NCBI RefSeq assembly: GCF_039538005.1
Contig: NZ_BAABBO010000001.1
Location: 310,001 to 374,000, forward strand
DNA: 64,000 nucleotides
From: Allohahella marinimesophila
GTDB taxonomy: Bacteria > Pseudomonadota > Gammaproteobacteria > Pseudomonadales > Oleiphilaceae
Direction of reading: 5' to 3'
The notes beneath the pieces were generated by a model that worked only from the letters and a program-made list of their open reading frames with translations, was not told the origin of the DNA and did no database searches. Positions 24,617-33,222 of the stretch are shown piece after piece. Numbering within the stretch: position 1 is the first letter of the stretch; each line of letters opens with the position of its first letter. Made by a program: the position numbers and the translations under genes.

Positions 24617-25390
24617 ATGGCTGGCATGCTCATTCTTCTACCCGATTCTGATTACGATCCTACTGAGTCAGCCGTACCTTGGTCCGCGCTTGAATCAGCC
24701 GGGCATTCTGTGCTGTTCGCCACACCGGAGGGCAAGCCCGCCTATGCTGATAAACGCTTGGTGAGCAAGGGCTTTGGTCTCCTCACACCCTTCCTGATGA
24801 CCCGCAAGAGCGATCTTGCCTGTTACGGCCGGATGATCGAGCAGCCTGCCTTCCTGAGCCCATTGGCCTTCTCCGATATTCTGCCTGAAGACTTCGAGGC
24901 ACTTCTGGTACCGGGCGGCCATGCGGGGGGCGTGAAAAGCCTGCTGGAAAATGCGGATGCCCAGCGTCTCGTGGTCGATGCGTTCAGGGTACGCAAACCA
25001 GTCGCGGCCGTCTGTCACGGAGTATTACTGTTGGCCCGTAGCATCGATTCCGACACGGACCGGTCAGTGCTGCACGGCCGAAAGACGACCGCCTTGACGA
25101 AGAGTCTGGAACTCACTGCCTGGCAAATGACCCGTCTCTGGCTGGGTGACTATTATCGTACCTATCCAGAGTCTGTTGAAGAGGAGGTCAGGCGCGCATT
25201 GGCAGATCCAGACGATTTCAGTTCTGGTTCACCGCTGCCGGTCCGGGATACCGAAACCATGCGCTGGCCGGGTTTCACTGTACTGGACGATCACTACCTT
25301 TCGGCCCGCTGGCCTGGCGACTGTCATCGCTTTGCGGCAGAGTTCGTCAATCTTGTTTCAGCGCACATACACTCGAGCGAAACCTCATGA
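24617..25390 (+). CDS. DJ-1/PfpI (class I glutamine amidotransferase-like) protein
   Basis: A 257-residue protein of the DJ-1/PfpI superfamily. LLVPGGHAGGVKSL carries the oxyanion loop, and AAVCHGVLLLARS holds the nucleophile Cys and the adjacent His of the elbow. Members act as chaperones, glyoxalases, hydratases or amide hydrolases; an isonitrile hydratase or amidase-like role is possible in this context. Compared with small DJ-1 proteins (about 190 residues) there is an insertion after residue 50 (LLTPFLMTRKSDLACYGRM). The ATG at 24617 has GGAG six bases upstream. It follows the GntR gene by 26 bases and overlaps the next gene by 4. Confidence 0.82.
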   Translation: MAGMLILLPDSDYDPTESAVPWSALESAGHSVLFATPEGKPAYADKRLVSKGFGLLTPFLMTRKSDLACYGRMIEQPAFLSPLAFSDILPEDFEALLVPGGHAGGVKSLLENADAQRLVVDAFRVRKPVAAVCHGVLLLARSIDSDTDRSVLHGRKTTALTKSLELTAWQMTRLWLGDYYRTYPESVEEEVRRALADPDDFSSGSPLPVRDTETMRWPGFTVLDDHYLSARWPGDCHRFAAEFVNLVSAHIHSSETS

Positions 25391-26148
25391 AAGCAAATGT
25401 AATCATCCTGTTCAGCTTGCTGTCCAACGCCGTTGTCGCTGCAGGCGAGGCTGTCACCTATCAGTCGGATGGTGTGACCTATGAAGGCTATTACAACAGC
25501 CCTGCGCGTGAAGCCTCTGGCGAGGCACCACTCGTGTTGATGATCCATGACTGGGACGGCCTCACCGAGTACGAGCAGACTCGTGCTGACATGTTGACTG
25601 AAGAAGGCTACGCCGTATTTGCCATGGATCTATTCGGCAAGGGCGTTCGACCAACAAGGCCTGAAGACAGGAAGCAGCATACCGGTGAGCTGTACGCGGA
25701 CAGAAAGAAGATGCGCTCGATCATGCAGGCTGCCATCAAAGCGGCTGCCGCACAGGGTGCAAAGACTGATAATGCCGTGGCCATGGGCTACTGTTTTGGG
25801 GGAGCAGCTGTGCTGGAGCTGGCAAGGTCAGGTGTAGATCTGAAAGGCTTTGTAAGTTTCCATGGTGGACTGGCAACGCCGTCCGATCAGAATTACGACA
25901 AGGTAAAAGCGCCGCTGCTCATTCTCCACGGCACTGCGGACACGGCGATACCGATGAGCGAATTTGCGGGCCTTGCAGTTGAGCTTGAAAACGCTGGTGC
26001 CGAGCACGAAATGATCACCTATGGTGGGGCACCACACGCGTTTACCGTGTTTGGGACTGAGCGTTATAAAAAGGATGCTGACATGAAATCCTGGCGCCGG
26101 CTTGGCGAATTTCTCAGCACTCAAACAGGTTTCATACCCTTCGAATGA
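25387..26148 (+). CDS. Exported dienelactone hydrolase-family protein
   Basis: A 253-residue alpha/beta hydrolase with an N-terminal signal peptide (IILFSLLSNAVVAAG). The triad of the family is visible: nucleophile Cys in MGYCFGGAA, Asp in HGTADTAIP and His in PHAFTVFG; LVLMIHDWDGL forms the oxyanion region. Cytoplasmic relatives open dienelactones in aromatic degradation, but exported versions of this type are common and of unknown substrate. It starts inside the DJ-1 gene (ATGA overlap), ends the GntR operon, and is convergent with fmdB. Confidence 0.88.
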   Translation: MKANVIILFSLLSNAVVAAGEAVTYQSDGVTYEGYYNSPAREASGEAPLVLMIHDWDGLTEYEQTRADMLTEEGYAVFAMDLFGKGVRPTRPEDRKQHTGELYADRKKMRSIMQAAIKAAAAQGAKTDNAVAMGYCFGGAAVLELARSGVDLKGFVSFHGGLATPSDQNYDKVKAPLLILHGTADTAIPMSEFAGLAVELENAGAEHEMITYGGAPHAFTVFGTERYKKDADMKSWRRLGEFLSTQTGFIPFE

Positions 26149-26149
26149 A

Positions 26150-26186
26150 CACAGAGTCTGCCGCGGTTTTTGCGACGGACTCTGTG
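26150..26186. terminator. Hairpin between convergent genes (possible bidirectional terminator)
   Basis: CACAGAGTC at 26150-26158 pairs perfectly with GACTCTGTG at 26178-26186, with further partial pairing inside (GCCGC against GCGAC) around a GGTTTTT loop. It begins two bases after the dienelactone hydrolase stop and lies 26 bases before the fmdB stop on the other strand. No terminal T-run follows on either side, so it may act only as an RNA 3-prime end stabiliser. Confidence 0.5.
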
Positions 26187-26211
26187 CACTCAAGGCTTCT
26201 GACTGCCTGGG

Positions 26212-26610
26212 TTAGTGACTGATCATCCACGGCCGCTGCGAAGGAAAGACCTTGCTGCCATCCGCCAGATAAACCACCTGCTTGCGAAGACCTGACTGCG
26301 CATCATGATGATCGCAGCCACAGCCACCCCCTGACTTTCGTCGACTATCCTGCTGGGCTTTATCGCGCTCCTTCGCCCTGGCTTCGCGTAACGACGACGT
26401 CGTAACGATCGGTTCATGGGCGGCCTTCTCGTTTCGCGCCATGGCCTTGCGCTTCTCCTCAGCCATGGCGAGTACCTGCGGTGGTATCATAATGATGCGC
26501 GGACTCAGCTCGCTGCATTGAGGGCAGCGGCAGGGCATGCCCGCCTCTGCCATCGTAGCCAGCTCATGGAACACACCGTGTTGGGCACACTTGTAATCGT
26601 AGAGTGGCAT
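26212..26610 (-). CDS. fmdB: FmdB-family zinc-ribbon protein
   Basis: A 132-residue protein with the FmdB start MPLYDYKCAQHGVFHE and a zinc ribbon made of the Cys in YKC, a Cys-His set in the first turn, and CRCPQC. The middle is charged and helical (EEKRKAMARNEKAA). A second metal-like cluster GGCGCDHH follows. FmdB was named as a putative regulator of formamidase in Methylophilus; its action is uncertain. It starts 14 bases after the formamidase stop on the same strand, the classical fmdA-fmdB arrangement. Confidence 0.88.
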   Translation of the reverse strand: MPLYDYKCAQHGVFHELATMAEAGMPCRCPQCSELSPRIIMIPPQVLAMAEEKRKAMARNEKAAHEPIVTTSSLREARAKERDKAQQDSRRKSGGGCGCDHHDAQSGLRKQVVYLADGSKVFPSQRPWMISH

Positions 26611-26624
26611 GGCACCTGTCTCCT

Positions 26625-27854
26625 CTAGAGGTCTTTCGACAATGGGACATCGACGCTGCCGTCGAGGGCCTGCTTCGGTCCATCAGCACCCGGGTTGATG
26701 TCGAAGTCGAAGATGCCTGTTGGCAGCCACAGCGTCGCACAGGCGTTCGGTATGTCGACTACACCACTGATATGACCCTGTACTGGTGCGCAACCAAGAA
26801 TTGCGTAGGCCTGCGCCTTGCTGTAACCGAACTTGGTCATGTACTCGATGGCATTGAGACAGGCCTGACGATAGGCGATATGCACGTCGAGATAGTGCTG
26901 CTTGCCTTTTTCGTCAACCGAAATGCCCTCGAATATCAGATAGTCATCATAACGCGGCGTAATGGGGCTCGGCTTGAAGATCGGATTCTTGATGCCGTAT
27001 TTCTGCATTCCGCCCTTGATCAGCTTCACCCGCATATGAATCCAGCCAGCCATTTCGATGGCGCCGCAGAAGGTGATTTCGCCGTCGCCCTGACTGAAGT
27101 GAAGGTCGCCAACGCTCAGGCCTGCGCCATCCACGTAGACTGGAAAGTACACCTGCGAGCCACGCGAGAGATCCTTGATATCGCAGTTACCCCCATGTTC
27201 GCGGGGTGGCACCGTGCGAGCGCCTTCGGCAGCGGCGGTCTTGGCAGCCTCTGGTGACATCTGCCCCATATGCGCGGTCTCGGCATAGGGTAGTGCAGCC
27301 AGCGGTGGAACACGCTCGGGGTCGGTATCGACCAACGCTTTCTCACGAGTATTCCACTCTTCAAGCATCGACTTCGAGGGCAAGCAGCCGATCAGACCAG
27401 GATGAATCAGACCCGCGAACTCGACACCCGGAATATGCCTGGACTTGGTGAACATGCCATTGAAGTCCCAGATGGTCTTTTGGGCCTCAGGAAAATGCTC
27501 GGTCAGGAAGCCACCGCCGTTCTGCTTCGAGAAGAAGCCGTTGAAACCCCACTGGCTCTCCTTGAAGGCTCCGATGTCGAGGATATCGACGACCAGGAGG
27601 TCACCCGGTTCCGCGCCTTCGACCTCTACAGGACCCGACAGGAAATGCACTTTGGTCAGGTCGACGTCGCGCACGTCGTCAGCGGAATCGTTGTTATGAA
27701 TCTGCCCGCCGGTCCAGTCCACGCACTCGATGATGAAATCGTCACCCGGCTTGACCTTGGCCACCATTGGGATATCCGGATGCCAGCGATTGTGGAGTTT
27801 GTCGTTGTCGTAGGCGGATTGATTCAGATCCACTTTGATGAGAGTTTCGGCCAT
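26625..27854 (-). CDS. fmdA: Formamidase (acetamidase/formamidase family)
   Basis: A 409-residue cytoplasmic amidase expected to hydrolyse formamide to formate and ammonia. Family features are HNRWHPDIPMVAKVKPGDDFIIEC near the start, GDLLVVDI, the HPGLIGCLPS segment, PPREHGGNCDIKDL, and LHFSQGDGEITFCGAIE. Length matches FmdA (about 405). AGGAG precedes the ATG by about eight bases. It lies downstream of the urea ABC transporter genes on the same strand, an arrangement seen for urea and short-chain amide uptake systems, so amide nitrogen import and breakdown are probably coexpressed. Confidence 0.94.
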   Translation of the reverse strand: MAETLIKVDLNQSAYDNDKLHNRWHPDIPMVAKVKPGDDFIIECVDWTGGQIHNNDSADDVRDVDLTKVHFLSGPVEVEGAEPGDLLVVDILDIGAFKESQWGFNGFFSKQNGGGFLTEHFPEAQKTIWDFNGMFTKSRHIPGVEFAGLIHPGLIGCLPSKSMLEEWNTREKALVDTDPERVPPLAALPYAETAHMGQMSPEAAKTAAAEGARTVPPREHGGNCDIKDLSRGSQVYFPVYVDGAGLSVGDLHFSQGDGEITFCGAIEMAGWIHMRVKLIKGGMQKYGIKNPIFKPSPITPRYDDYLIFEGISVDEKGKQHYLDVHIAYRQACLNAIEYMTKFGYSKAQAYAILGCAPVQGHISGVVDIPNACATLWLPTGIFDFDINPGADGPKQALDGSVDVPLSKDL

Positions 27855-27913
27855 GCTGTTCTCCTGCTTGTTTGATGCTTTGTTTGTAAGTTCATGAGTA
27901 TCCGGGCTGTGCC

Positions 27914-28603
27914 CTATACGGCGAGGTAGGCCGCAATCTTGCCTTCATTCAGGGTATGTCTGAGTTCTTCGTGGACGATGCGGCCGTTTTCCAGCACCAG
28001 GACCCTGTCTGCTATTTCGAGTGCAAAACTGAGCACCTGTTCAGACACGACGATGGTGAGGTTGCGGCTATCGCGGATCTGCTTGAGGGTTCGCGCCATG
28101 TCCTTGATGATGGAGGGCTGAATACCTTCAGTGGGCTCGTCCAGAAGCAGGACTGTAGGATCGCTTGCCAAAGCCCTGGCGATCGCCAGTTGCTGTTGTT
28201 GACCACCCGACAGATTTCCACCGCGGCGGTTACGCATTTCCTGAAGCACCGGAAACAGTTCGTAGAGATCCGGCGGCACTGATTTTCGTCGTGTACTGGT
28301 CAGGCCGGTTTCGATATTTTCCTGCACGGTCATGGTCGAGAAGATCATTCGACCTTGTGGGACATAGCCCAGCCCACTCGCGACACGTTCATGGCTTTTC
28401 TGCGCAGTAAGGTCGACGTCGTCCAGGCTGACACGGCCTTTTGAGGACGGGATCATACCGATCAGAGATTTCATCAGGGTCGATTTGCCCATACCGTTGC
28501 GGCCCATCACTGCCACGATTTCCTTCGGCTTGATATCAATGTCGAGACCGTGAAGCACTTCGCTCTGACCATAGGCCACGTGGTAATCATGCACTGCGAA
28601 CAT
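27914..28603 (-). CDS. urtE: Urea ABC transporter ATP-binding protein UrtE
   Basis: A 229-residue LivF-type ATPase. Walker A is GRNGMGKST, the signature is LSGGQQQQLAIARAL, Walker B is VLLLDEPTEGIQPSI. The extra GIQPSII segment after the Walker B is characteristic of UrtE. The ATG at 28603 has GAGG nine bases upstream; a longer frame to 28705 lies entirely in urtD and was rejected. It overlaps the end of urtD by 17 bases and is the last transporter gene before formamidase, 59 bases away. Confidence 0.94.
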   Translation of the reverse strand: MFAVHDYHVAYGQSEVLHGLDIDIKPKEIVAVMGRNGMGKSTLMKSLIGMIPSSKGRVSLDDVDLTAQKSHERVASGLGYVPQGRMIFSTMTVQENIETGLTSTRRKSVPPDLYELFPVLQEMRNRRGGNLSGGQQQQLAIARALASDPTVLLLDEPTEGIQPSIIKDMARTLKQIRDSRNLTIVVSEQVLSFALEIADRVLVLENGRIVHEELRHTLNEGKIAAYLAV

Positions 28604-29408
28604 TGGGGGTTTCCTCACTACTGATATCGTTTTTGTCGTCGCCCGCATGTTTGATCGGGTCCTGTCCGAGGTAGACCTCGATGACTTTTGGATCGGACTG
28701 AACACGCTCCATCGAGCCTTCCGACAGGACCTTGCCCTGATGGAGGACTGTCACGCGATCGGCGATATCAGCGACGAACTTCATGTCATGCTCGATCACG
28801 ATGACCGAACGGCCCTTGGTGATTCGGCGTAGCAAGGCGGCCGTCTTGTGACGCTCTGCGACCGACATCCCGGCTACCGGTTCATCGAGCATCAACAGCT
28901 CCGGGTCCTGTATCAGCAACATACCGATCTCGAGCCACTGCTTTTGTCCGTGGCTCAGCAGACCTGCCTGCTTGTCCAGATCGCCATCCAGGAAAATCAT
29001 TTCTGCGATTTCAGCCACCTTCGCCACGACAGCGCTGTCGCGCTTGAATGCAAGCGCGCCGAATACGCTGCGACCTCTGGGGAATGAAATCTCGAGATTC
29101 TCGAACACTGTGAGATCCTCGTAGATCGACGGATTCTGGAACTTGCGGCCCACACCGGCGCGTACGATCTGATGCTCCTTCATGCGGGTGAGCTCCTTGC
29201 CGCGAAACTTGATTGACCCGCTGGTGGCGGAAGTCCGTCCGCAGATCAGATCGAGCACGGTGGTCTTGCCGGCACCGTTAGGACCAATGATCACGCGGAT
29301 CTCGCCTTCATCGACATAGAAGGACAGATCGTTGACCGCCTTGAACCCATCGAAAGACACAGTGAGCCCTTCGACTGCCAGTGCGAACTCAGTTTGATGG
29401 ACTGACAT
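28587..29408 (-). CDS. urtD: Urea ABC transporter ATP-binding protein UrtD
   Basis: A 273-residue LivG-type ATPase. Walker A is GPNGAGKTT, the signature is LLSHGQKQWLEIGMLL (SHGQ as usual in UrtD), and Walker B is LLMLDEPVAGMS. The ATG at 29408 has GGAGG five bases upstream. It overlaps urtC by 20 bases and urtE by 17, showing tight cotranslation. The C-terminus carries about 25 extra residues (IKHAGDDKNDISSEETPN) beyond the usual LivG end; their role is unknown. Confidence 0.94.
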   Translation of the reverse strand: MSVHQTEFALAVEGLTVSFDGFKAVNDLSFYVDEGEIRVIIGPNGAGKTTVLDLICGRTSATSGSIKFRGKELTRMKEHQIVRAGVGRKFQNPSIYEDLTVFENLEISFPRGRSVFGALAFKRDSAVVAKVAEIAEMIFLDGDLDKQAGLLSHGQKQWLEIGMLLIQDPELLMLDEPVAGMSVAERHKTAALLRRITKGRSVIVIEHDMKFVADIADRVTVLHQGKVLSEGSMERVQSDPKVIEVYLGQDPIKHAGDDKNDISSEETPNVRSA

Positions 29409-30648
29409 GGAGACCTCCGTCGAGTTTGTCGGATTTACTGCTGTCCGATGGTGTGGCCGTAGCCGTGGGCGAGGAAGCAGTCGAGGGTGCCATTGCGGCT
29501 GGCGCGTCATCTACTGGAGATTCCTCGGCTTTCTTCGGCTTGCCAGTGATGAACTCAGGCAGTCGGGGCGCGACATAACGCTGATATAGACCCGCGAGTC
29601 CATTAGGGAAGGCCAGCACTACTGCAATAAACAGTGCACCCATGACCAGCACCCAGAGCTCCGGAAAGCTCTCGGACACTGCTGACTTGGTCCAGTTCAC
29701 CAGCAGCGCGCCGTAGACAGCGCCCAGCAATGACAGGCGGCCACCCACCGCGCAGAAAATGACCATCTCTATCGAAGGCACGATGCCGACGAAGGATGGC
29801 GACATGAAGCCGACCTGCAAGGTGAACATCGCACCACCAATAGCCGAGAACGCCGCCGCTACGCAGAACACGAAAATCTTGAAGCTTGCGACGTCATAGC
29901 CTGAGAAGCGCACCCGGTCTTCCTGGTCGCGCATGGCCACCAGAATGCGGCCAGCCTTGTTGCGGCGGATGTACTGAGCAGCGAAGAGGCAGGCAAAGAG
30001 CAGGGCGCAGTTGATGAAGTACAGGATCAACTTGGCGCTGTCAGTGCGGATATCCCAGCCCAGCAGCGTGCGCAAGTCAGTGATGCCGTTGACGCCACCG
30101 GTAAAGCCCTGCTGGCCGATGATCAGAATCGTGAGTATTGCGGCGATGGCCTGCGTGATAATGGCGAAGTACACACCACCCACACGTCGGGTGAACATCG
30201 CAAATCCGATGACGAAGGCAAAGAAGGTCGGTATCGCAATAATGGCGAACAGGGTGAAGCCAAAGCTCTGGAAGGGTTCCCACCAGCCTGGCAGCGCCGT
30301 GATCTGGTTCCAGTCCATGAAGTCCGGTATGCCCGGTGTCGACTGGATCTTGGTGGCCTCCGGGCTGGAAGCCTCGAGCTTCAGAAACATCGCCATGCAG
30401 TAGCCGCCGAGACCGAAGAAGACCCCTTGGCCAAGGCTCAGGATGCCCCCGAGTCCCCAGCAGAGCACGAGGCCGATGGCGACGAAGGCGTAGGTGAGAT
30501 ATTTGCCGATGAGGTTGAGCCTGAAGGCATCCAGCGCCAACGGCAGTACAAGCAGGAGTAGGAGGGCCAGTATGGCAAAGCCCACCAGGTCCTGCCTTGG
30601 CATGAACCGCATCTTTGAAGAGGCGGCAAGTGCGTGTGATGTCGACAT
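29389..30648 (-). CDS. urtC: Urea ABC transporter permease UrtC
   Basis: A 419-residue LivM-type permease with about ten helices. LCWGLGGILSLGQGVFFGLGGYCMAMF is the UrtC signature, and RDQEDRVRFSGYDVASFKIFVF is the cytoplasmic loop contacting the ATPases. The C-terminal 50 residues are a hydrophilic Pro/Ala/Ser-rich tail absent from the core family (AMAPSTASSPTATATPSDSS). GAGG precedes the ATG by six bases. It pairs with UrtB to form the pore. Confidence 0.95.
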   Translation of the reverse strand: MSTSHALAASSKMRFMPRQDLVGFAILALLLLLVLPLALDAFRLNLIGKYLTYAFVAIGLVLCWGLGGILSLGQGVFFGLGGYCMAMFLKLEASSPEATKIQSTPGIPDFMDWNQITALPGWWEPFQSFGFTLFAIIAIPTFFAFVIGFAMFTRRVGGVYFAIITQAIAAILTILIIGQQGFTGGVNGITDLRTLLGWDIRTDSAKLILYFINCALLFACLFAAQYIRRNKAGRILVAMRDQEDRVRFSGYDVASFKIFVFCVAAAFSAIGGAMFTLQVGFMSPSFVGIVPSIEMVIFCAVGGRLSLLGAVYGALLVNWTKSAVSESFPELWVLVMGALFIAVVLAFPNGLAGLYQRYVAPRLPEFITGKPKKAEESPVDDAPAAMAPSTASSPTATATPSDSSKSDKLDGGLHVSPSN

Positions 30649-30678
30649 GAGTAACCTCGTTTACGGCCTGTACAAGCG

Positions 30679-31605
30679 CTATTTGCGAACTTTCAGGGTG
30701 AAAAGTCCCTGTGGACGAAGCATCAGGATGCCGACCACGAACAGGAGCGTGAGAACCTTGGCCATCGAGCCACTGAGAAAGAATTCCATGGTCGATTGCG
30801 CCTGCGAAATCGTGAATGCCGAGGCGATGGTACCGAACAGACTCTGCGCCCCGCCGAAAACCACCACGAGGAAGGTATCGACGATATAGAGCTGTCCGGA
30901 CGTCGGACCGGTCGAGCCGATCATGGTGAAAGCGCTACCTGCCACACCGGCGATACCGCAACCGATGCCGAAGGTATAGCGATCCACTTTCCCGGTATTG
31001 ATGCCGACTGCGCTCGCCATGGGTCGGTTCTGCACGACCGCACGAACCTGCTTGCCCCAGCGTGAGCGGAACATGAGGAAATAGACGCCTGTGGTGATCA
31101 CGATCGTCAGCGCCATCACGAACAGGCCATTTACAGGTACCTCGATGACGTCTGTCAGTGGATAGGAACCCATCATCCAGTCCGGCAGGGTCACGCCAAC
31201 TTCGCGGGCACCAAATATGGATCGGTAGAGCTGCTGCAGGATCAGACTCAGGCCCCAGGTGGCCAGCAGCGTGTCGAGTGGCCGCTTGTACAGAAAGCGG
31301 ATCAGCCCCCATTCCACCAGCATGCCCAGCAGAAAGGTTGCCAGAAATGCCAGCCCCATGGCGACGAAGAAATAGGCGTCAAAGAGGCCAGGCAGATAGG
31401 TCGCGAAAAGATTTGAAGTCAGGTAGGTCACGTAGGCGCCGAGTATCATGAACTCGCCATGCGCCATGTTGATCACGCCCATCTGGCCAAATATGATCGC
31501 GAGGCCCAGTGCCATGAGCACCAGTACCGAAAACAGGATCAGACCGGCAAAGCCCTGCATTGCAAAAATCGCGGTGAGTTCGGATGTCGTGTATTCAGCA
31601 AACAT
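30679..31605 (-). CDS. urtB: Urea ABC transporter permease UrtB
   Basis: A 308-residue LivH-type permease with eight or nine helices. MALGLAIIFGQMGVINMAHGEFMILGAYVTYL and VQNRPMASAVGINTGKVDRYTFGIG are characteristic of UrtB. It is the short form, lacking the N-terminal periplasmic extension found in many proteobacterial UrtB proteins. The ATG at 31605 has AGGAG nine bases upstream. It lies 93 bases after urtA and 31 before urtC. Confidence 0.95.
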   Translation of the reverse strand: MFAEYTTSELTAIFAMQGFAGLILFSVLVLMALGLAIIFGQMGVINMAHGEFMILGAYVTYLTSNLFATYLPGLFDAYFFVAMGLAFLATFLLGMLVEWGLIRFLYKRPLDTLLATWGLSLILQQLYRSIFGAREVGVTLPDWMMGSYPLTDVIEVPVNGLFVMALTIVITTGVYFLMFRSRWGKQVRAVVQNRPMASAVGINTGKVDRYTFGIGCGIAGVAGSAFTMIGSTGPTSGQLYIVDTFLVVVFGGAQSLFGTIASAFTISQAQSTMEFFLSGSMAKVLTLLFVVGILMLRPQGLFTLKVRK

Positions 31606-31697
31606 GGGATCTAACTCCTGAATACCTCCGAACCACACGTCGCTGCGCTGGTCCGGAGGGGTGCTTCACTCAAGCAATAAGTCTTAAGCCTTCAAGC

Positions 31698-33002
31698 TCA
31701 CTGATAACCTTTGGGGAACGGGTTTGGTTCGATCAGATCACTGCTTTCGAACACCACTTTGTACTGGCCATCAGCCTGGGCGTGTCCAACGCGGGTCTTC
31801 GACCAGAGGTGATGGTTGTCGTGGATCCGTACATAGCCCTCGGGCGCAGTATCCAGCTCGATGCCGGGCGAGGCGGCCTTGATCTTGTCGATATCGAAAC
31901 TACCGGCTTTCTCGACCGCAGCCTTCCACAACCAGGGTCCAAGGTAAGCGGCCTGAGTGACGTCGCCTATGACAATGTCATCACCCCAGCGTTCCTTGAA
32001 GGCCTTGACGAAAGCCTTGTTGTTCTCGTTCTCCAGACTCTGGAAGTACTTCATCGCGGCATAGGCGCCTTTGATGTTCTCGCCGCCGATACCAAGGATT
32101 TCGTCCTCAGTGACCGAGATGGTGAGCAGTAGTGGCTTTTCCTTGGTGAGGTCGATACCAGCGGCATTGAGCTGCTTGTAGAACGCCACGTTGGAGCCGC
32201 CAACGACGATGCCGTAGATCACATCAGGCTTCTTCAGCTTGATCTTGTTGATGACCGAGTTGAATTGCGTGTGGCCCAGTGGGTAGTACTCTTCACCCAC
32301 GACCTTGAGGCCCAGCTTCTCGATGTGCTTGCGCGCAATCTTGTTGGAGGTTCTTGGCCAGATGTAGTCGGAGCCGAGTAGATAGAAGGTCTTCGCGCCT
32401 TTTTCCTTCACGACCCAGTCAATACCGGCAATGATCTGCTGCGTGGCTTCCTGGCCGGTGTAGATGACGTTAGGGGACTGTTCAAGTCCTTCGTAGAACG
32501 TCGGGTAGTACAGCATGCCGTTGTATTGCTCGAAGACCGGCAATACCGCTTTTCTGGAGGCCGATGTCCAGCAGCCGAACACTGCGGCGACATCATCGTT
32601 CACGAGCAACTTCTTGGCTTTCTCGGCGAAGGTCGGCCAGTCGCTGGCGCCGTCTTCCTGGATCGCCTTGATCTGCCGTCCGAGTACGCCGCCTGAGGCG
32701 TTGATCTGCTCGATAGCCAGTGTTTCCGCCTGTACCGAACCAGTCTCACTGATCGCCATGGTGCCGGTGACCGAATGCAGAATGCCGACCGTGACGGTGT
32801 CATCAGTGACGGCAAGGCCGGTGGTGTTGACGTCTTTAGTCGCCGGTACCGCCCATGACAGGCCAGCACCCAGCATGAGACTCATTGGCAGCGCGCAGAG
32901 TGTGCCGAGCAGGGTACGCCTCAAGGCTGAGGATCCGGACTGCGGGTCACGCTGGATCGCAGAAGCGCCAGCCCGTCCCCTGTGGTGAGATGTCTTCTTC
33001 AT
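31698..33002 (-). CDS. urtA: Urea ABC transporter substrate-binding protein UrtA
   Basis: A 434-residue periplasmic receptor. The N-terminus has about 30 charged residues before a hydrophobic signal segment (TLLGTLCALPMSLMLGAGLSW), which is longer than usual. The mature part shows VTVGILHSVTGTMAISETGSVQ, FGCWTSASRKAVLPVFE and NGMLYYPTFYEGLEQSPN, all strongly typical of UrtA rather than of amino acid receptors; short-chain amide (FmdDEF-type) receptors are related, so amide binding cannot be excluded. It is the first gene of urtABCDE-fmdAB and is divergent from the permease-kinase gene. Confidence 0.93.
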   Translation of the reverse strand: MKKTSHHRGRAGASAIQRDPQSGSSALRRTLLGTLCALPMSLMLGAGLSWAVPATKDVNTTGLAVTDDTVTVGILHSVTGTMAISETGSVQAETLAIEQINASGGVLGRQIKAIQEDGASDWPTFAEKAKKLLVNDDVAAVFGCWTSASRKAVLPVFEQYNGMLYYPTFYEGLEQSPNVIYTGQEATQQIIAGIDWVVKEKGAKTFYLLGSDYIWPRTSNKIARKHIEKLGLKVVGEEYYPLGHTQFNSVINKIKLKKPDVIYGIVVGGSNVAFYKQLNAAGIDLTKEKPLLLTISVTEDEILGIGGENIKGAYAAMKYFQSLENENNKAFVKAFKERWGDDIVIGDVTQAAYLGPWLWKAAVEKAGSFDIDKIKAASPGIELDTAPEGYVRIHDNHHLWSKTRVGHAQADGQYKVVFESSDLIEPNPFPKGYQ

Positions 33003-33087
33003 TGGAGTTTCCGCCTGTGGGTTTGGATACACCACAAGTCTCTGCTTCCGGCAGGCGGCTGAACATGCGCTGCATGCTCCCTCCGGC

Positions 33088-33103
33088 TACGTCATCTGAC
33101 GTA
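33088..33103. promoter_or_regulatory. Inverted repeat in the urtA/kinase divergent promoter region
   Basis: TACGTCA-TC-TGACGTA is a perfect 7-base dyad with a 2-base spacer, placed 86 bases from the urtA start and 120 from the kinase start. LuxR/NarL-type response regulators often bind such short dyads containing TACG or similar half-sites, so the regulator encoded at 36618-37541 is a natural candidate. No binding evidence is available. Confidence 0.5.
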
Positions 33104-33149
33104 TGTTCGGCGTTCATGTCTTCGGCTAGGGTCAGGCGAGCGCACGCAC

Positions 33150-33164
33150 TGGCGTGGCTTTTGC
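33150..33164 (+). promoter_or_regulatory. Sigma-54-like promoter ahead of the permease-kinase gene
   Basis: TGGCGTGGCTTTTGC has GG (33151-33152) and GC (33163-33164) separated by exactly ten bases, and matches TGGC-N8-TTGC elements of the -24/-12 promoter, but the -24 box is TGGCGT rather than TGGCAC. Transcription would begin near 33176, leaving about 45 bases before the ATG at 33223. A nitrogen-controlled promoter would suit the urea/amide context. Confidence 0.4.
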
Positions 33165-33222
33165 GTGCGATCTGTCCTGGCGAAGTCGGCCGGGTAGTGG
33201 CAGTAGGGGAAATGGTCTGGCT

